Source: SZUA-370 sp034003955
Lineage (GTDB): Bacteria > Spirochaetota > Spirochaetia > Treponematales > UBA12059
Assembly (NCBI GenBank): GCA_034003955.1
Contig: JAVEXO010000003.1
Location: 32,884 to 96,883 of the forward strand
Direction: 5' to 3'
DNA length: 64,000 nt
Part shown: positions 1-7,835 of the stretch, one piece after another
Layout of the letters: each line of letters opens with the position of its first letter
Position numbering within the stretch: the stretch's first letter is position 1
Notes under the pieces: model-generated
Seen by the model: only the letters and a program-made list of their open reading frames with translations
Told to the model about the DNA's origin: nothing
Database searches by the model: none
Translations under genes and position numbers: made by a program

Positions 1-303
1 ATTTCATGATGTTGGTGACAAATTCGTTGACGATTATCCCTAGAGGGAAAAGCTTTTTGGCAATAAGGCTGAAGTCTTCCAGCCGAATCTCAAGCCGTAT
101 GGTATCCATTCTAGGAAAAATGATAGTAGTATTTCAAGGATATCATCTAGAAAGGATTTACAAGAAATACTGTCATATTCTTCACTGGACAGCAATTTGT
201 CGTAGAGCACAACCATGCTGTCAACCCTGTTTATGGCAACTTCAAACAGAGCCCTAACCTCCGGCGCGGTGGATTGAGACTGCATGTCTAGCAGGGAAGA
301 GCT
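1..303 (-). pseudogene. Histidine kinase fragment (HisKA_2 type), frameshifted
   Basis: The minus strand encodes the end of a HisKA_2 dimerisation domain (SSLLDMQSQ, then EVRALFEVAINRVDSM) followed by the N-box of an HATPase domain (FPLGIIVNEFVTN). The two halves lie in different frames. Adding one base to the A5 run at 116-120 (T5 on the coding strand) would join them as LLSFFPRMDTIRLEI. The 5' part is missing because the reading runs straight into the truncated transposase near 300. The 3' part leaves the window. It is therefore a remnant of a sensor kinase that would have phosphorylated a response regulator. The homopolymer shift could also be a sequencing error, but the missing N-terminus is real. 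Confidence 0.8.
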
Positions 304-1033
304 CTTCAAGCTGTTTGTATCCATGGAACTCAGTGCCGTTATCAAATGTAATAGATATAAATCTATTTCCATGTTCATGAATTGCAGCGACACAGGCTTT
401 GTTTACTTTTTCGACAGTTCTTGCACGGATCTTCTTAATGATTGTGAAACCGGTCTTTCGTTCAACAGGAGTCACGATACAATGGTGACGATCACCCCCG
501 ATAACGGTGTCGCCCTCCCAATGGCCAATAGTAGACCTGGCGTTGATTTCTTCTGGTCGAGTCTCTATCATTCGTTTTCCGGCTAACCTACCCCGAGACT
601 CATGAGAATTGTACCGTTTTCGCCTTCTTTTAGGGACAATTCGGAGATGTTTATAAATTGATCCACCTTTTTTATTATCATACAGGATGTATTGATACAT
701 GGTTTCATGGCTCATGGAAAAGCCGAAAAAGGTTTTAAGTGTATCTGATACTTGTTCAGGACTAAAGTCTAGCCTGATGAGATTCAGAACAATACGCCAT
801 TGTTCTTTAGTAAAGTTAGAGCCTCTCCTGGTTTTTCTACGCCGAGCGGTTGCATAGCTATGGGTTACTGATGCAGCGTAATGGCCAGTAGGGCGTAAGT
901 TTCTACGTAACTCACGACTGATAGTAGACTTGTGACGGCCCATAATGCGAGCGACAGCGCTTCGTGAAAGACCAGTTTTCAAAAAGGCTGTCATGGTGTA
1001 TCGTTCTTGTTGGGAGACTTGTTGATAGCTCAT
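300..1033 (-). pseudogene. IS30-family transposase, 3'-truncated
   Basis: The N-terminal helix-turn-helix of IS30 transposases is clear (SRSAVARIMGRHKSTISREL), followed by the DDE core with WEGDTVIGG (first Asp) and TFDNGTEFHG (second Asp). The protein stops being IS30-like at about YKQLEE, before the catalytic Glu region (usually near SWERGTNEN), and the frame then reads into the kinase fragment and ends at 254. The usual IS30 transposase is about 320-380 residues, so roughly the last quarter is gone and the copy should be inactive. The preferred start is the internal Met at 1033; the frame is open upstream to 1069. Confidence 0.85.
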
Positions 1034-1103
1034 CGATGTACTCCTTTTCTTGGCAGAATGAGGGTGCATACAGCATCACGACTCTCCCGCTTCTTGGCTA
1101 CAT

Positions 1104-1129
1104 CGTTGCACTTACTACTTGAATGCAGG
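1104..1129 (-). repeat. Probable outer inverted-repeat end of the IS30 element
   Basis: CGTTGCACTTACTACTTGAATG, upstream of the transposase start, resembles the GTTGCA(N)TTGAAT pattern at IS30-family ends. No matching copy is found on the other side, in keeping with loss of that end together with the transposase C-terminus. Confidence 0.5.
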
Positions 1130-1194
1130 ATTGTATACAAGCTCAAGTTCCTGATCGAACTGAGCGTGTAGCCCTTTAGTGGCCATTCTGAGGC

Positions 1195-3111
1195 TCATCG
1201 CTTTAGCATTTTGATGATGTACACGCGGATATACTCCTCGAGGGCCTGATGGTTTCTTATACGCAGAAGATTGGGCCTATCGGCCAGGGTAGCAGCCATA
1301 GACTCTATACGTTCAGGGGTAAAGCTAGACGGCCTCATGGAGCGGAGCGACGATCTAAGAAAGTCGCGCACGAGTGAGTTTATGTCCTCGGTAAGATTGG
1401 CCTTGGCGACGGGGTCCAACAGGGTATTCCAGCGCGCACTCAAGCCCCGTAGGTACTCGTCTATGCTCTGGCCCTGTGGCACAATCCGCTTCTCGGCGGC
1501 ACGGGCCATCTGGGCAAATTCTGCGGCACGGGAGTTGACAGGCTTGCCATCGGAGCCATCGCCGGATTCCAACCTGGGTGGAGGCGTGGCGGCGGCACTG
1601 GCTCTCTTGGCAGCCTTACGCTTTGCACCCTTGAGGAACAGCCTCAGTATGAATGATACGACGGGGATGAGGTGCCAAAAAGGCAAGAGTGCTCGCACAT
1701 CGGCAAGAAGGCGCTTACGGTCAAGATCAAGAAGTACATCGACTCCGGCGGTCTTGGAACCTCCAAAACAGCGGTCAAGATCCATCGACGCTTCCTTCTG
1801 CACACGGCTTTCATGGTATACAAGCGTTGGTAGCGATGTCACAAGAATGGCATGGAGAATGGGCGAGGCTGTCTCTAGCCTCTTCTCAAGCTCGGCTATG
1901 AAGGCCGCATCGTCATCCATGGATGGAAGTCTGCCAAAATCCTCAAGAACCGCGCGCCAGTCGTGGGTAATGAGGACCTTTATCTCGCTTCTGGATTCCC
2001 GCATCGCCTTGATCAGGTATGGTATAAGCATTTCCTTGGCAATGAGGAGCCCCTTGGCCTGCCCGGAACCTATGACGAGCAACTCGGGAAGCATACCCTC
2101 TACCGCCTGGGTTGTACGCTCCAGTATCCAAGCCTCCAGTTCCTCGCGGTTATACTTGCCAAGGAGTGGCCTACCCTGAGCATCCCTAAAATCAACGATA
2201 TCATCGGTGGTGTACAGGTACGGCGGTTTACGGAGCATCAGGGAGAGCGTCTTGAAGGCTGATTCCCGTTCCAGCTCTCTGTGGGCCTTGTTCTTGTAGT
2301 GATTATTGAATACATCGACTATGTAGGAGGCCTGATACGCGGCGGTATCGTCAGGCATGGGGTCTGCCTTGCTAGAAAGATCCTTGCGGATAGCAGTCGT
2401 CAGGTAGGCCCAGAATGAGTACGAGAAGTCACCCGCACTCGTCCTTAATTCCTGGACAGCGTCGAATGGGCGTATGAGTATGGCTGTCATGCTTTCCTTG
2501 AGCATGCGGTCCTTACCAGAGAAGGCGCCAGCTAGCCTTTGTTGTATAAAGTCCCTGTTGGACCCCTTGCGCAGGTAATTACGAATCTTTAGAACCGCAT
2601 AATCGAGCAATTTATCCCGCACCATGACAGACAGCATGATTATAGGCCGTATTCCTTCTGGAAAGAGGAGTCGATACAAGGGAACAGAGCTATCACCTTC
2701 CTTGACAAGCAAAGAAGGCAGATCGGACTCTACCGATATAGCCTGTATCCATTCAGGAGGTACAGAAAGACGCAAGGAATCCTCGTCTGGAAAAGGAATG
2801 TCTGGATTCTCTTCGATACGACGGAATTCTGCATAGACCACCTCTGTAAACGCCTCGGGCAGGAAAATCTGATCCACCCTGTTCCCGACGGCTTGCAAAG
2901 AAAGACGGCCGTCTCTGGCTGCCTGGAATAGTTTTGGCACGAGAATGCTATCGGGGTGTAAGGCGAGGTCGCGATAGAAAGGATCAGACTGATCGTTAGA
3001 GCGCGCCTGCCTCTGTATAGCCTGGGAAAAGGCGGCGTATCCTATGACGTTAGACTTGTTTCTTGAGGCGAAAGTCTTGATTAATTGGTAAACGTCTATT
3101 TCACGAGCCAT
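1195..3111 (-). CDS. Large conserved hypothetical protein, about 638 aa
   Basis: I do not recognise the family. The protein is mostly helical and charged, without a signal peptide. A short hydrophobic stretch (LLPFWHLIPVVSFILRLFL, about two thirds through) is followed by a basic segment and a Pro/Ser linker, which suggests a peripheral membrane contact. The C-terminal 100 residues are again helical. The frame opens at 3147, but a strong minus-strand terminator occupies 3148-3181, so the internal Met at 3111 (protein starts MAREIDVYQL) or the one at 3120 is preferred. It sits alone downstream of the bS22-like gene and its terminator, so it probably has its own promoter overlapping the terminator region. 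It could be a spirochaete-specific protein; no function is assigned. Confidence 0.75.
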   Translation of the reverse strand: MAREIDVYQLIKTFASRNKSNVIGYAAFSQAIQRQARSNDQSDPFYRDLALHPDSILVPKLFQAARDGRLSLQAVGNRVDQIFLPEAFTEVVYAEFRRIEENPDIPFPDEDSLRLSVPPEWIQAISVESDLPSLLVKEGDSSVPLYRLLFPEGIRPIIMLSVMVRDKLLDYAVLKIRNYLRKGSNRDFIQQRLAGAFSGKDRMLKESMTAILIRPFDAVQELRTSAGDFSYSFWAYLTTAIRKDLSSKADPMPDDTAAYQASYIVDVFNNHYKNKAHRELERESAFKTLSLMLRKPPYLYTTDDIVDFRDAQGRPLLGKYNREELEAWILERTTQAVEGMLPELLVIGSGQAKGLLIAKEMLIPYLIKAMRESRSEIKVLITHDWRAVLEDFGRLPSMDDDAAFIAELEKRLETASPILHAILVTSLPTLVYHESRVQKEASMDLDRCFGGSKTAGVDVLLDLDRKRLLADVRALLPFWHLIPVVSFILRLFLKGAKRKAAKRASAAATPPPRLESGDGSDGKPVNSRAAEFAQMARAAEKRIVPQGQSIDEYLRGLSARWNTLLDPVAKANLTEDINSLVRDFLRSSLRSMRPSSFTPERIESMAATLADRPNLLRIRNHQALEEYIRVYIIKMLKR

Positions 3112-3147
3112 GGCAACCATTCTACGTGGAGCGAGCCATTTGGGCAA

Positions 3148-3181
3148 TAAAAAACGGCCGGAGCCCTGAGGCCGCGGCCGT
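3148..3181 (-). terminator. Rho-independent terminator after the bS22-like gene
   Basis: On the minus strand a stem with arms ACGGCCG and CGGCCGT is followed by TTTTTTA. It lies 21 bases after the stop of the small ribosomal protein gene and just before the start of the large hypothetical gene. Confidence 0.85.
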
Positions 3182-3201
3182 CCCGACGCGATAGCGAACG
3201 G

Positions 3202-3294
3202 TCACTTGCGGGTCTTATGCCGATTCTTTCTCTTTTTCTTCTTCCGCTTGTGTGTCGCTATCTTCTTGAGCTTGCGTTTTCTTCCGCAGGGCAC
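3202..3294 (-). CDS. Small ribosomal protein bS22 / AURKAIP1-COX24-like, 30 aa
   Basis: A 30-residue, very basic peptide begins MPCGRKRKLKKIATHKRKKK and ends RKNRHKTRK. This is the short COX24/AURKAIP1-type protein annotated in Bacteroidetes and spirochaetes, related to the small-subunit protein bS22. It starts at a GTG with a good Shine-Dalgarno site (AAGGAG, seven bases upstream) and is followed by a strong terminator. Length and Arg/Lys content fit the family. It lies downstream of the CheY-like gene and close to rpmB, so it sits in a translation neighbourhood. It is easy to miss because of its size and GTG start. Confidence 0.85.
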   Translation of the reverse strand: MPCGRKRKLKKIATHKRKKKKRKNRHKTRK

Positions 3295-3433
3295 AGTGTT
3301 TCTCCTTATGGACTCAGGGGCTTGGCTTAGCCACACCCACAAGTACGCTTAGCTTACGAAGAGGCTACGCGCATTATGCACGTGTACGGCTTTATCGTCA
3401 AGGGCGATGGCTTAAACCCAAAGACTCATGCCT

Positions 3434-3871
3434 TTATCGTTTTAATATAGACAGAATACGCTCCAGTACCTTCTTGCGGTCGAGCGGTTTTACTATGTAG
3501 CTCTTGGCCCCCAGAAGGAGGCTTTTCTTGACTATGTCTTCCTTGCCAAGAGCACTTACCATGACGACGACGGCGTTCTTGTCGTACTCCATGATCTTCT
3601 CCAGGGCCGTGACACCATCCATCTTGGGCATGGTTATATCCATGGTAACCAGGTCTATGCCGGGTGAAAGTTCCTTGTATTTCTCGAAGCCCGCTAAGCC
3701 ATCGCTGGCGGTACCCACGACATCGAAGCCCTCGGATGTCAGGATTTGCCCTAACTGCTTGGCTATGAACATGGAATCGTCGACTATGAGGACGCGATAA
3801 GGAGTGCCCTCGGGCTTGAGGCCTTCTGGTTTCTTGTCGTTTATATTGGGCATGTCACTTTTAGCGATCAT
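3434..3871 (-). CDS. CheY-like single-domain response regulator
   Basis: A 145-residue receiver domain follows a short polar N-terminal extension. Visible are the acidic pair in VLIVDDS, the phospho-acceptor Asp in LVTMDITMPKMDG, the Ser of VMVSALG in the Thr/Ser position, and the Lys of IVKPLD. No output domain follows, so it should act by binding a partner, as CheY does with the flagellar switch. SALG rather than TA(L/M) and the N-terminal extension are common in spirochaete CheY-like proteins. An AGGAG site lies 11 bases before the first ATG; a second Met at 3853 is possible. No other chemotaxis gene is adjacent, so the partner is unknown. Confidence 0.9.
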   Translation of the reverse strand: MIAKSDMPNINDKKPEGLKPEGTPYRVLIVDDSMFIAKQLGQILTSEGFDVVGTASDGLAGFEKYKELSPGIDLVTMDITMPKMDGVTALEKIMEYDKNAVVVMVSALGKEDIVKKSLLLGAKSYIVKPLDRKKVLERILSILKR

Positions 3872-4073
3872 AGTCGGCTACACTCCTTGCGATCCCGTTT
3901 AGGGCTTACTCTGGACGGGACACTAGCTGAATTTATAGTCCATCGATACGAAGTCTGCAAGGGGTCTTTTTACGTGGTACCGGTATAACAGACAAGAGAC
4001 TAAACGCATAATCGGGCGGGCAGCCCAAGGAAGCCTCATGGTTCGATCCTCGCTGTGAAGGCATGCTTTGACG
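3872..4073. other. Gene-free spacer upstream of the CheY-like gene
   Basis: About 200 bases hold the leader of the CheY-like gene. I looked for tRNA, tmRNA and SRP RNA. A stretch GGTTCGATCC at 4040 looks like a T-loop but its flanks do not pair. Nothing else is supported. Confidence 0.5.
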
Positions 4074-4102
4074 AAAAAGCCGCCCTAAACCGGGCGGCTT
4101 TT
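4074..4102 (-). terminator. Terminator downstream of rpmB, probably bidirectional
   Basis: The hairpin AAAGCCGCCC-TAAA-CCGGGCGGCTTT has A-rich and T-rich flanks on both sides, so it can end transcription on either strand. It lies 24 bases after the rpmB stop. Confidence 0.85.
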
Positions 4103-4125
4103 CACAAATGAGACAAGACGACTGA

Positions 4126-4317
4126 TTAGACGTACTTGACTATTTTATTGGCCTTGAGGCAACGAGTGCAGACCTTGAGGGTCATGACGGTGCCACCAAT
4201 CATTGTCTTTACGGCCTGGATGTTGGGACGCCAAATCCTGCGAACCCTGTTCTTTGACTTGCTTACGGTGTTACCGCTGATCGTACCCTTGCCGCAGATA
4301 TCGCATTGTCTAGACAT
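4126..4317 (-). CDS. rpmB: 50S ribosomal protein L28
   Basis: The 63-residue protein has the L28 signature: MSRQCDICGKG at the start, the central RRIWRPNIQ, and the C-terminal CTRCLKANKIVK. The two CxxC pairs make it the zinc-binding (C+) form. It binds 23S rRNA in the large subunit. It has a GGAG site before the ATG and its own terminator. Length is typical for the family. Confidence 0.97.
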   Translation of the reverse strand: MSRQCDICGKGTISGNTVSKSKNRVRRIWRPNIQAVKTMIGGTVMTLKVCTRCLKANKIVKYV

Positions 4318-4435
4318 ATCGTGTTCTCCGTTTCAGTGTTGCTCATTAGGGGCTTGACCACGGTACTCGAGTCCATGGAAGCGGGGGGGAGTATAGCCCG
4401 GAGCGTCGAATCGTGTAAATAGGTTTGCAAGGCTT

Positions 4436-5761
4436 TTAGCGGGCTCCACCCATGAATCGTTCGGCCATCTTCTTGTTCTTGACGACTTTCTTCATCATGA
4501 GGCGTGATTTTTCAAATTTCTTTATCAGCCTGGCTACTTCAGCCACCGATGTTCCCGATCCTCTGGCTATCCTGGACCGTCGCGTCGGGCCTATGATGAG
4601 GTGATTGAGGCGCTCCTTCTTCGTCATAGATAGCAATATGGCCTCTTCGTACTTCATGTCGGCGCTTTCCAGCTGATCATCGCTCACCTGCCCCGCAAGA
4701 CCTGGCATCATATCGACTATGCTTTTGAGGGAGCCCATCTTCTTGACGCGTCGAAGCTGATCAAGATAGTCCTGCAGGGTAAAGCTCTCATTGGCCATCT
4801 TCTTCTCGAGAGCCTCGGCCTCGGATTTATCGATCGTTGCCTGAGCCTTTTCTACGAGTGAGACGACGTCACCCATGCCCAGTATGCGGCTGGCCACGCG
4901 ATCAGGATAGAATGGCTCGAGGCCGTCGGGGCGCTCCGAGACTCCTATGAATTTAATAGGCTTGCCCGTGATGGTCTTCAGGGACAGAGCCGCACCGCCA
5001 CGGGCATCGGAGTCGAACTTTGAGAGGATGACCCCTGTAAGACCGATTCTTTCATCAAAGGCCTTGGCTATGTCTACGGCGCTCTGTCCTGTCATGGCAT
5101 CGGCTACGAGAAGCGCCTCATCGGGCTTGCACAGGTCGCGCATGTGCTCGAGTTCGACCATCATGGCCTCGTCCACCTGCATGCGGCCGGTTGTATCTAT
5201 GATGACGGTGTCGTACAGCTCCTTCTTGGCCTTGGCAAGGGCCTTCCTTGCTATGGAAAGAGGATCCGCGCCATCACCACGAAACACATCGACGCCTATC
5301 TGTGCGCCAAGCGCTGCCAGCTGTTCGGCAGCCGCGGGCCTCACGAGGTCGCAGGCCGCCAACAAGACCTTGCGGCCCTTCCCCTTGAGGTGCAGAGCCA
5401 GCTTGGAGGCGCTGGTCGTCTTTCCTGAGCCCTGGAGGCCAAGCAAGAGGATGACGCTTACAACATCTGGCCCCTTTAATGCCAGGTCCTGTCTCGAGTC
5501 GCCCAGGAGTGCGACCATGCGGTCATAGACAATCTTTATAAACTGCTGGCCAGGGTCTACGGCACGGAGAACCTTCTCACCCTTGGCTTCCTCTATGGTA
5601 GCATTGACGAAACGGCGAACTACCCTAAGGTTGACGTCGGCCTCGAGGAGAGCCATCTTTATGCGATCGACCGCCTCCTCGACGTTCTTCTCGCTGATGG
5701 TCGCCTTGCCACCTATGGTTCTTACTATATCTCCGAATGACTGGGTAAGTTTCTCAAGCAT
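4436..5761 (-). CDS. ffh: Signal recognition particle GTPase Ffh
   Basis: Ffh binds signal peptides of nascent membrane proteins and docks with FtsY. The N domain covers about residues 1-95. The G domain starts with the P-loop GLQGSGKTT (108-116), has DTTGRMQ near 189 and SKFDSDARGG near 250. The Met-rich M domain follows from about 300, with MPGLAG and the SRP-RNA-binding stretch RRSRIARGSG. At 441 residues it is of normal length. It is a monocistronic minus-strand gene here, not linked to rpsP as in many bacteria. No 4.5S RNA gene was seen nearby. Confidence 0.97.
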   Translation of the reverse strand: MLEKLTQSFGDIVRTIGGKATISEKNVEEAVDRIKMALLEADVNLRVVRRFVNATIEEAKGEKVLRAVDPGQQFIKIVYDRMVALLGDSRQDLALKGPDVVSVILLLGLQGSGKTTSASKLALHLKGKGRKVLLAACDLVRPAAAEQLAALGAQIGVDVFRGDGADPLSIARKALAKAKKELYDTVIIDTTGRMQVDEAMMVELEHMRDLCKPDEALLVADAMTGQSAVDIAKAFDERIGLTGVILSKFDSDARGGAALSLKTITGKPIKFIGVSERPDGLEPFYPDRVASRILGMGDVVSLVEKAQATIDKSEAEALEKKMANESFTLQDYLDQLRRVKKMGSLKSIVDMMPGLAGQVSDDQLESADMKYEEAILLSMTKKERLNHLIIGPTRRSRIARGSGTSVAEVARLIKKFEKSRLMMKKVVKNKKMAERFMGGAR

Positions 5762-5775
5762 GCGTGCATATCCTG

Positions 5776-5800
5776 CGTATCGAGTCCCGGGCGCGATACG
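5776..5800 (-). promoter_or_regulatory. Hairpin in the ffh 5' leader
   Basis: Arms CGTATCG and CGATACG are separated by 11 bases, just upstream of the ffh start. It could be part of the leader or a binding site. No T-run follows. Confidence 0.35.
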
Positions 5801-5869
5801 CGAGCGGGCAAGGGATTATCGCCCGATCTGACAAGGCTGGTCAATCGCCGCCATCAGGGGGGGCCTTAA

Positions 5870-6300
5870 ACACGATAATACAAACAAAGAGAATAAGAGG
5901 AGAAGAGAAAAGAAAGAGAAAACTAAGAATTTGAACCACGGAGGCACAGAGAGGAAAGATAAAGATAACAAAGAGGATAAGAGGATAAGAAAGAAGAATG
6001 AGAAAAAAGAGGAGGAGAGAGAACAGTAGGTCTGGAATACGCTATTTAAGCCCATCTTACAGATAAGGCTTTAAGCGTTGTTCATAGTAAACAAGATTAC
6101 AGGCTCCCCCGGATCCTAGTCCCAGATCCTTTTTCTTTTCTTTCCTCTCCACCCCATTTCTCTCTCTCTTCTCTTTCTTATCTCTTTCTTATCTCTATCT
6201 TATCTCTTCTTCTCTTATCCTCTTCCTTATTCTTCTCAGTGTCTCTGTGTCTCTGTGGTTCAAATTTTATCTAAATTCCTCTTTCCTGCCTCTTTTACTC
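5870..6300. repeat. Long inverted pair of polypurine and polypyrimidine tracts (copy A)
   Basis: The only long gene-free stretch (5762-6322) contains about 145 bases of almost pure A/G on the plus strand, about 110 bases of mixed spacer, then about 170 bases of almost pure C/T. The arms contain a complementary core: TTTGAACCACGGAGGCACAG at 5930 and the partner CTGTGTCTCTGTGGTTCAAA near 6244-6263. The word AACAAAGAGGATAAGAGG occurs at 5968. A second copy with the same words lies at 31103. Open frames across it have low-complexity translations and are not genes. Confidence 0.8.
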
Positions 6301-6322
6301 GTCGTTTGTCTTAGCCTAGGAC

Positions 6323-6886
6323 TTACAGAGTACCTTTTAGGCCGACGGCTTCGGCAGAGGCACGCAGGGCCTGGATTGTTTCTGTAATCAGTTCATCGAG
6401 CTCCACACCCATCATGGCAGCGCCCTTTTCTATGACCTCCCGGTTGACTCCTGCGGCGAAGGCTACGGTTTTCCACTTCTTCTTGACCGATTTTAATTCC
6501 ATATCAAGGACGCTGCGGCTGGGTCGGACGTAGGCACAGGCGGCTATGAAACCTGTCAGTTCGTCAACGGCGTAGAGTACCTTCTCCATAGGCAGTTCGG
6601 GGATTATATCGGAACACAGGCCCCAACCATGGCTGAGGACGGATCGTATGAAGGCCTCATCGTATCCTCCGGCTTCTAGCATACGACCGGCGTGCTTCAG
6701 GTGTTCTTCGGGATGGCTCTGGTAATCTATGTCATGGAGAAGACCGACAAGTCCCCAATACTCGGGATCCTCGCCCTCCTTGAGCGCAAAATATCTCATC
6801 GCTGCTTCCACCGACAGAGCGTGTCTGAGGAGTGATTCATCGTTGTTATGCTCGTGCCACAGCGCAAGGGCGGCTTTTCTATCCAT
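6323..6886 (-). CDS. HD-domain phosphohydrolase
   Basis: A 187-residue protein has the HD metal-binding pattern: His near LLRHALSVEA (about 22), the HD pair in GLLHDIDY (about 52), a later His in LKHAGRML and LSHGWG, and the closing Asp in YAVDELTG. Such small HDIG-type proteins hydrolyse phosphomonoesters or nucleotides; the substrate cannot be read from the sequence. A GAAAGG site precedes the ATG. It is divergent from the lytic transglycosylase gene and separated from it by about 200 bases. Confidence 0.9.
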   Translation of the reverse strand: MDRKAALALWHEHNNDESLLRHALSVEAAMRYFALKEGEDPEYWGLVGLLHDIDYQSHPEEHLKHAGRMLEAGGYDEAFIRSVLSHGWGLCSDIIPELPMEKVLYAVDELTGFIAACAYVRPSRSVLDMELKSVKKKWKTVAFAAGVNREVIEKGAAMMGVELDELITETIQALRASAEAVGLKGTL

Positions 6887-6934
6887 GGTGCTACCTTTCT
6901 CAATTCTGGAGCAGAGCCCAGATTTAGTATCCTA

Positions 6935-6950
6935 GCATACTAGTATACGC
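6935..6950. promoter_or_regulatory. Palindrome between the divergent HD and transglycosylase genes
   Basis: GCATACTAGTATACGC is a near-perfect palindrome located in the likely promoter area of the HD gene. It could be an operator; no second copy was found in the window. Confidence 0.3.
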
Positions 6951-6999
6951 AAAAAACAAACAAATTTTTGCTTTAATGACTAGCTATTCTGTCTACTAC

Positions 7000-7027
7000 T
7001 TGACCTTGCCGCGAAAAACAGTACAAT
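7000..7027 (+). promoter_or_regulatory. Sigma-70-type promoter for the lytic transglycosylase gene
   Basis: TTGACC, a 16-base spacer and TACAAT lie 56 bases before the start codon at 7083. Confidence 0.6.
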
Positions 7028-7082
7028 ACAGCGCACTTCTCAACCGAGAAGCACAAAATTAACCGGGAGTACAACGTAGCTC

Positions 7083-7823
7083 ATGGAATATAGACAAGGT
7101 TCGAGCATTTCTATCTCACTTCTTATATTGTCCATTCTAGTCATAATTCTGGCAACAATCGGTTCTGCAAAGGCATCTTCTGCAGTCATAGTCGTAGATT
7201 CTTACGTGCCATTTGAGTTCAAGGCCATGAGCGGCGTAGAGGCTAGAGACTTCAAGACAGCCATGATGACCTTGCCCCGGGCCGATCATGTCGTCACCTA
7301 TTACCAGAACCCCGATACCAGGTCGATGACGCTCTCGTTTTTTGAAAATATAACAGGTGACTACGGTATAGCCACTGCCATACTCAATGAGAGCATGGCA
7401 CAGGGGGTCCAGCCAACGCTCGCCTTTGCCCTGGCCTATGAAGAGAGTGATTTTAATCCCAAGGCCTTCAATAGAAACTCCGACTCCATAGACCGTGGCG
7501 TCTTTCAGCTGAATTCAAAGTCGTTTCCTTCATTGAGCATAGACGACTTCTATGATATCCACACAAACATACGACTCGGTGTGGCTCATCTGGCGTTTTG
7601 TCTGCAGCAGGGGGGCAATGACGTGGCAGCCTTGGCGGTGTATAACGCAGGGCTTACCCGCGTCAGCAAGGGTGGTACTCCCAAGAGAACTCTCGATTAC
7701 ATTTACAGGATAACAGGTAATAGAGACAGGCTCGATGCCCTCTTCGAGGCTCAGGTCGTAGCCAGGCATACCGAGGTGCTAAACCTAGCCACCATCCGAC
7801 ACTACTCCAGGAGTGTTGACTGA
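7083..7823 (+). CDS. Lytic transglycosylase-like protein (SLT fold)
   Basis: Residues 8-30 form an uncleaved or cleaved hydrophobic N-terminal segment, so the protein acts outside the cytoplasm. The SLT domain spans about 95-215: the catalytic Glu is in AYEESDF (about 121), followed by DRGVFQLNS and the AALAVYNAG helix. Such enzymes cut the MurNAc-GlcNAc bond of peptidoglycan with anhydro-product formation. At 246 residues it is short and has no LysM or other binding domain. It is transcribed alone and converges on lplA, with 12 bases between the stops. Confidence 0.88.
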   Translation: MEYRQGSSISISLLILSILVIILATIGSAKASSAVIVVDSYVPFEFKAMSGVEARDFKTAMMTLPRADHVVTYYQNPDTRSMTLSFFENITGDYGIATAILNESMAQGVQPTLAFALAYEESDFNPKAFNRNSDSIDRGVFQLNSKSFPSLSIDDFYDIHTNIRLGVAHLAFCLQQGGNDVAALAVYNAGLTRVSKGGTPKRTLDYIYRITGNRDRLDALFEAQVVARHTEVLNLATIRHYSRSVD

Positions 7824-7835
7824 GCCAGCGCTCCA

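Noticed and set aside
40..393. A 117-codon minus frame as an intact gene
   Set aside because: Its first third is an off-frame reading of the transposase and its end is off-frame kinase; only the middle is real kinase sequence.
1271..2179. A 302-codon plus-strand frame inside the large hypothetical gene
   Set aside because: It is rich in Ser and Arg, has no family, and lies antisense to the better-supported minus gene.
3960..4060. Possible tRNA or SRP RNA around the GGTTCGATCC stretch
   Set aside because: The flanks of the T-loop-like word do not form a T-stem, no acceptor stem is found, and the SRP apical-loop words are missing.
4947..5528. A 193-codon plus frame opposite ffh
   Set aside because: It is an antisense shadow of the conserved ffh G domain.
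5816..6055. A 79-codon minus-strand frame rich in Phe, Leu and Ser
   Set aside because: It is a translation of the polypurine tract (low complexity) and has no ribosome site or family.
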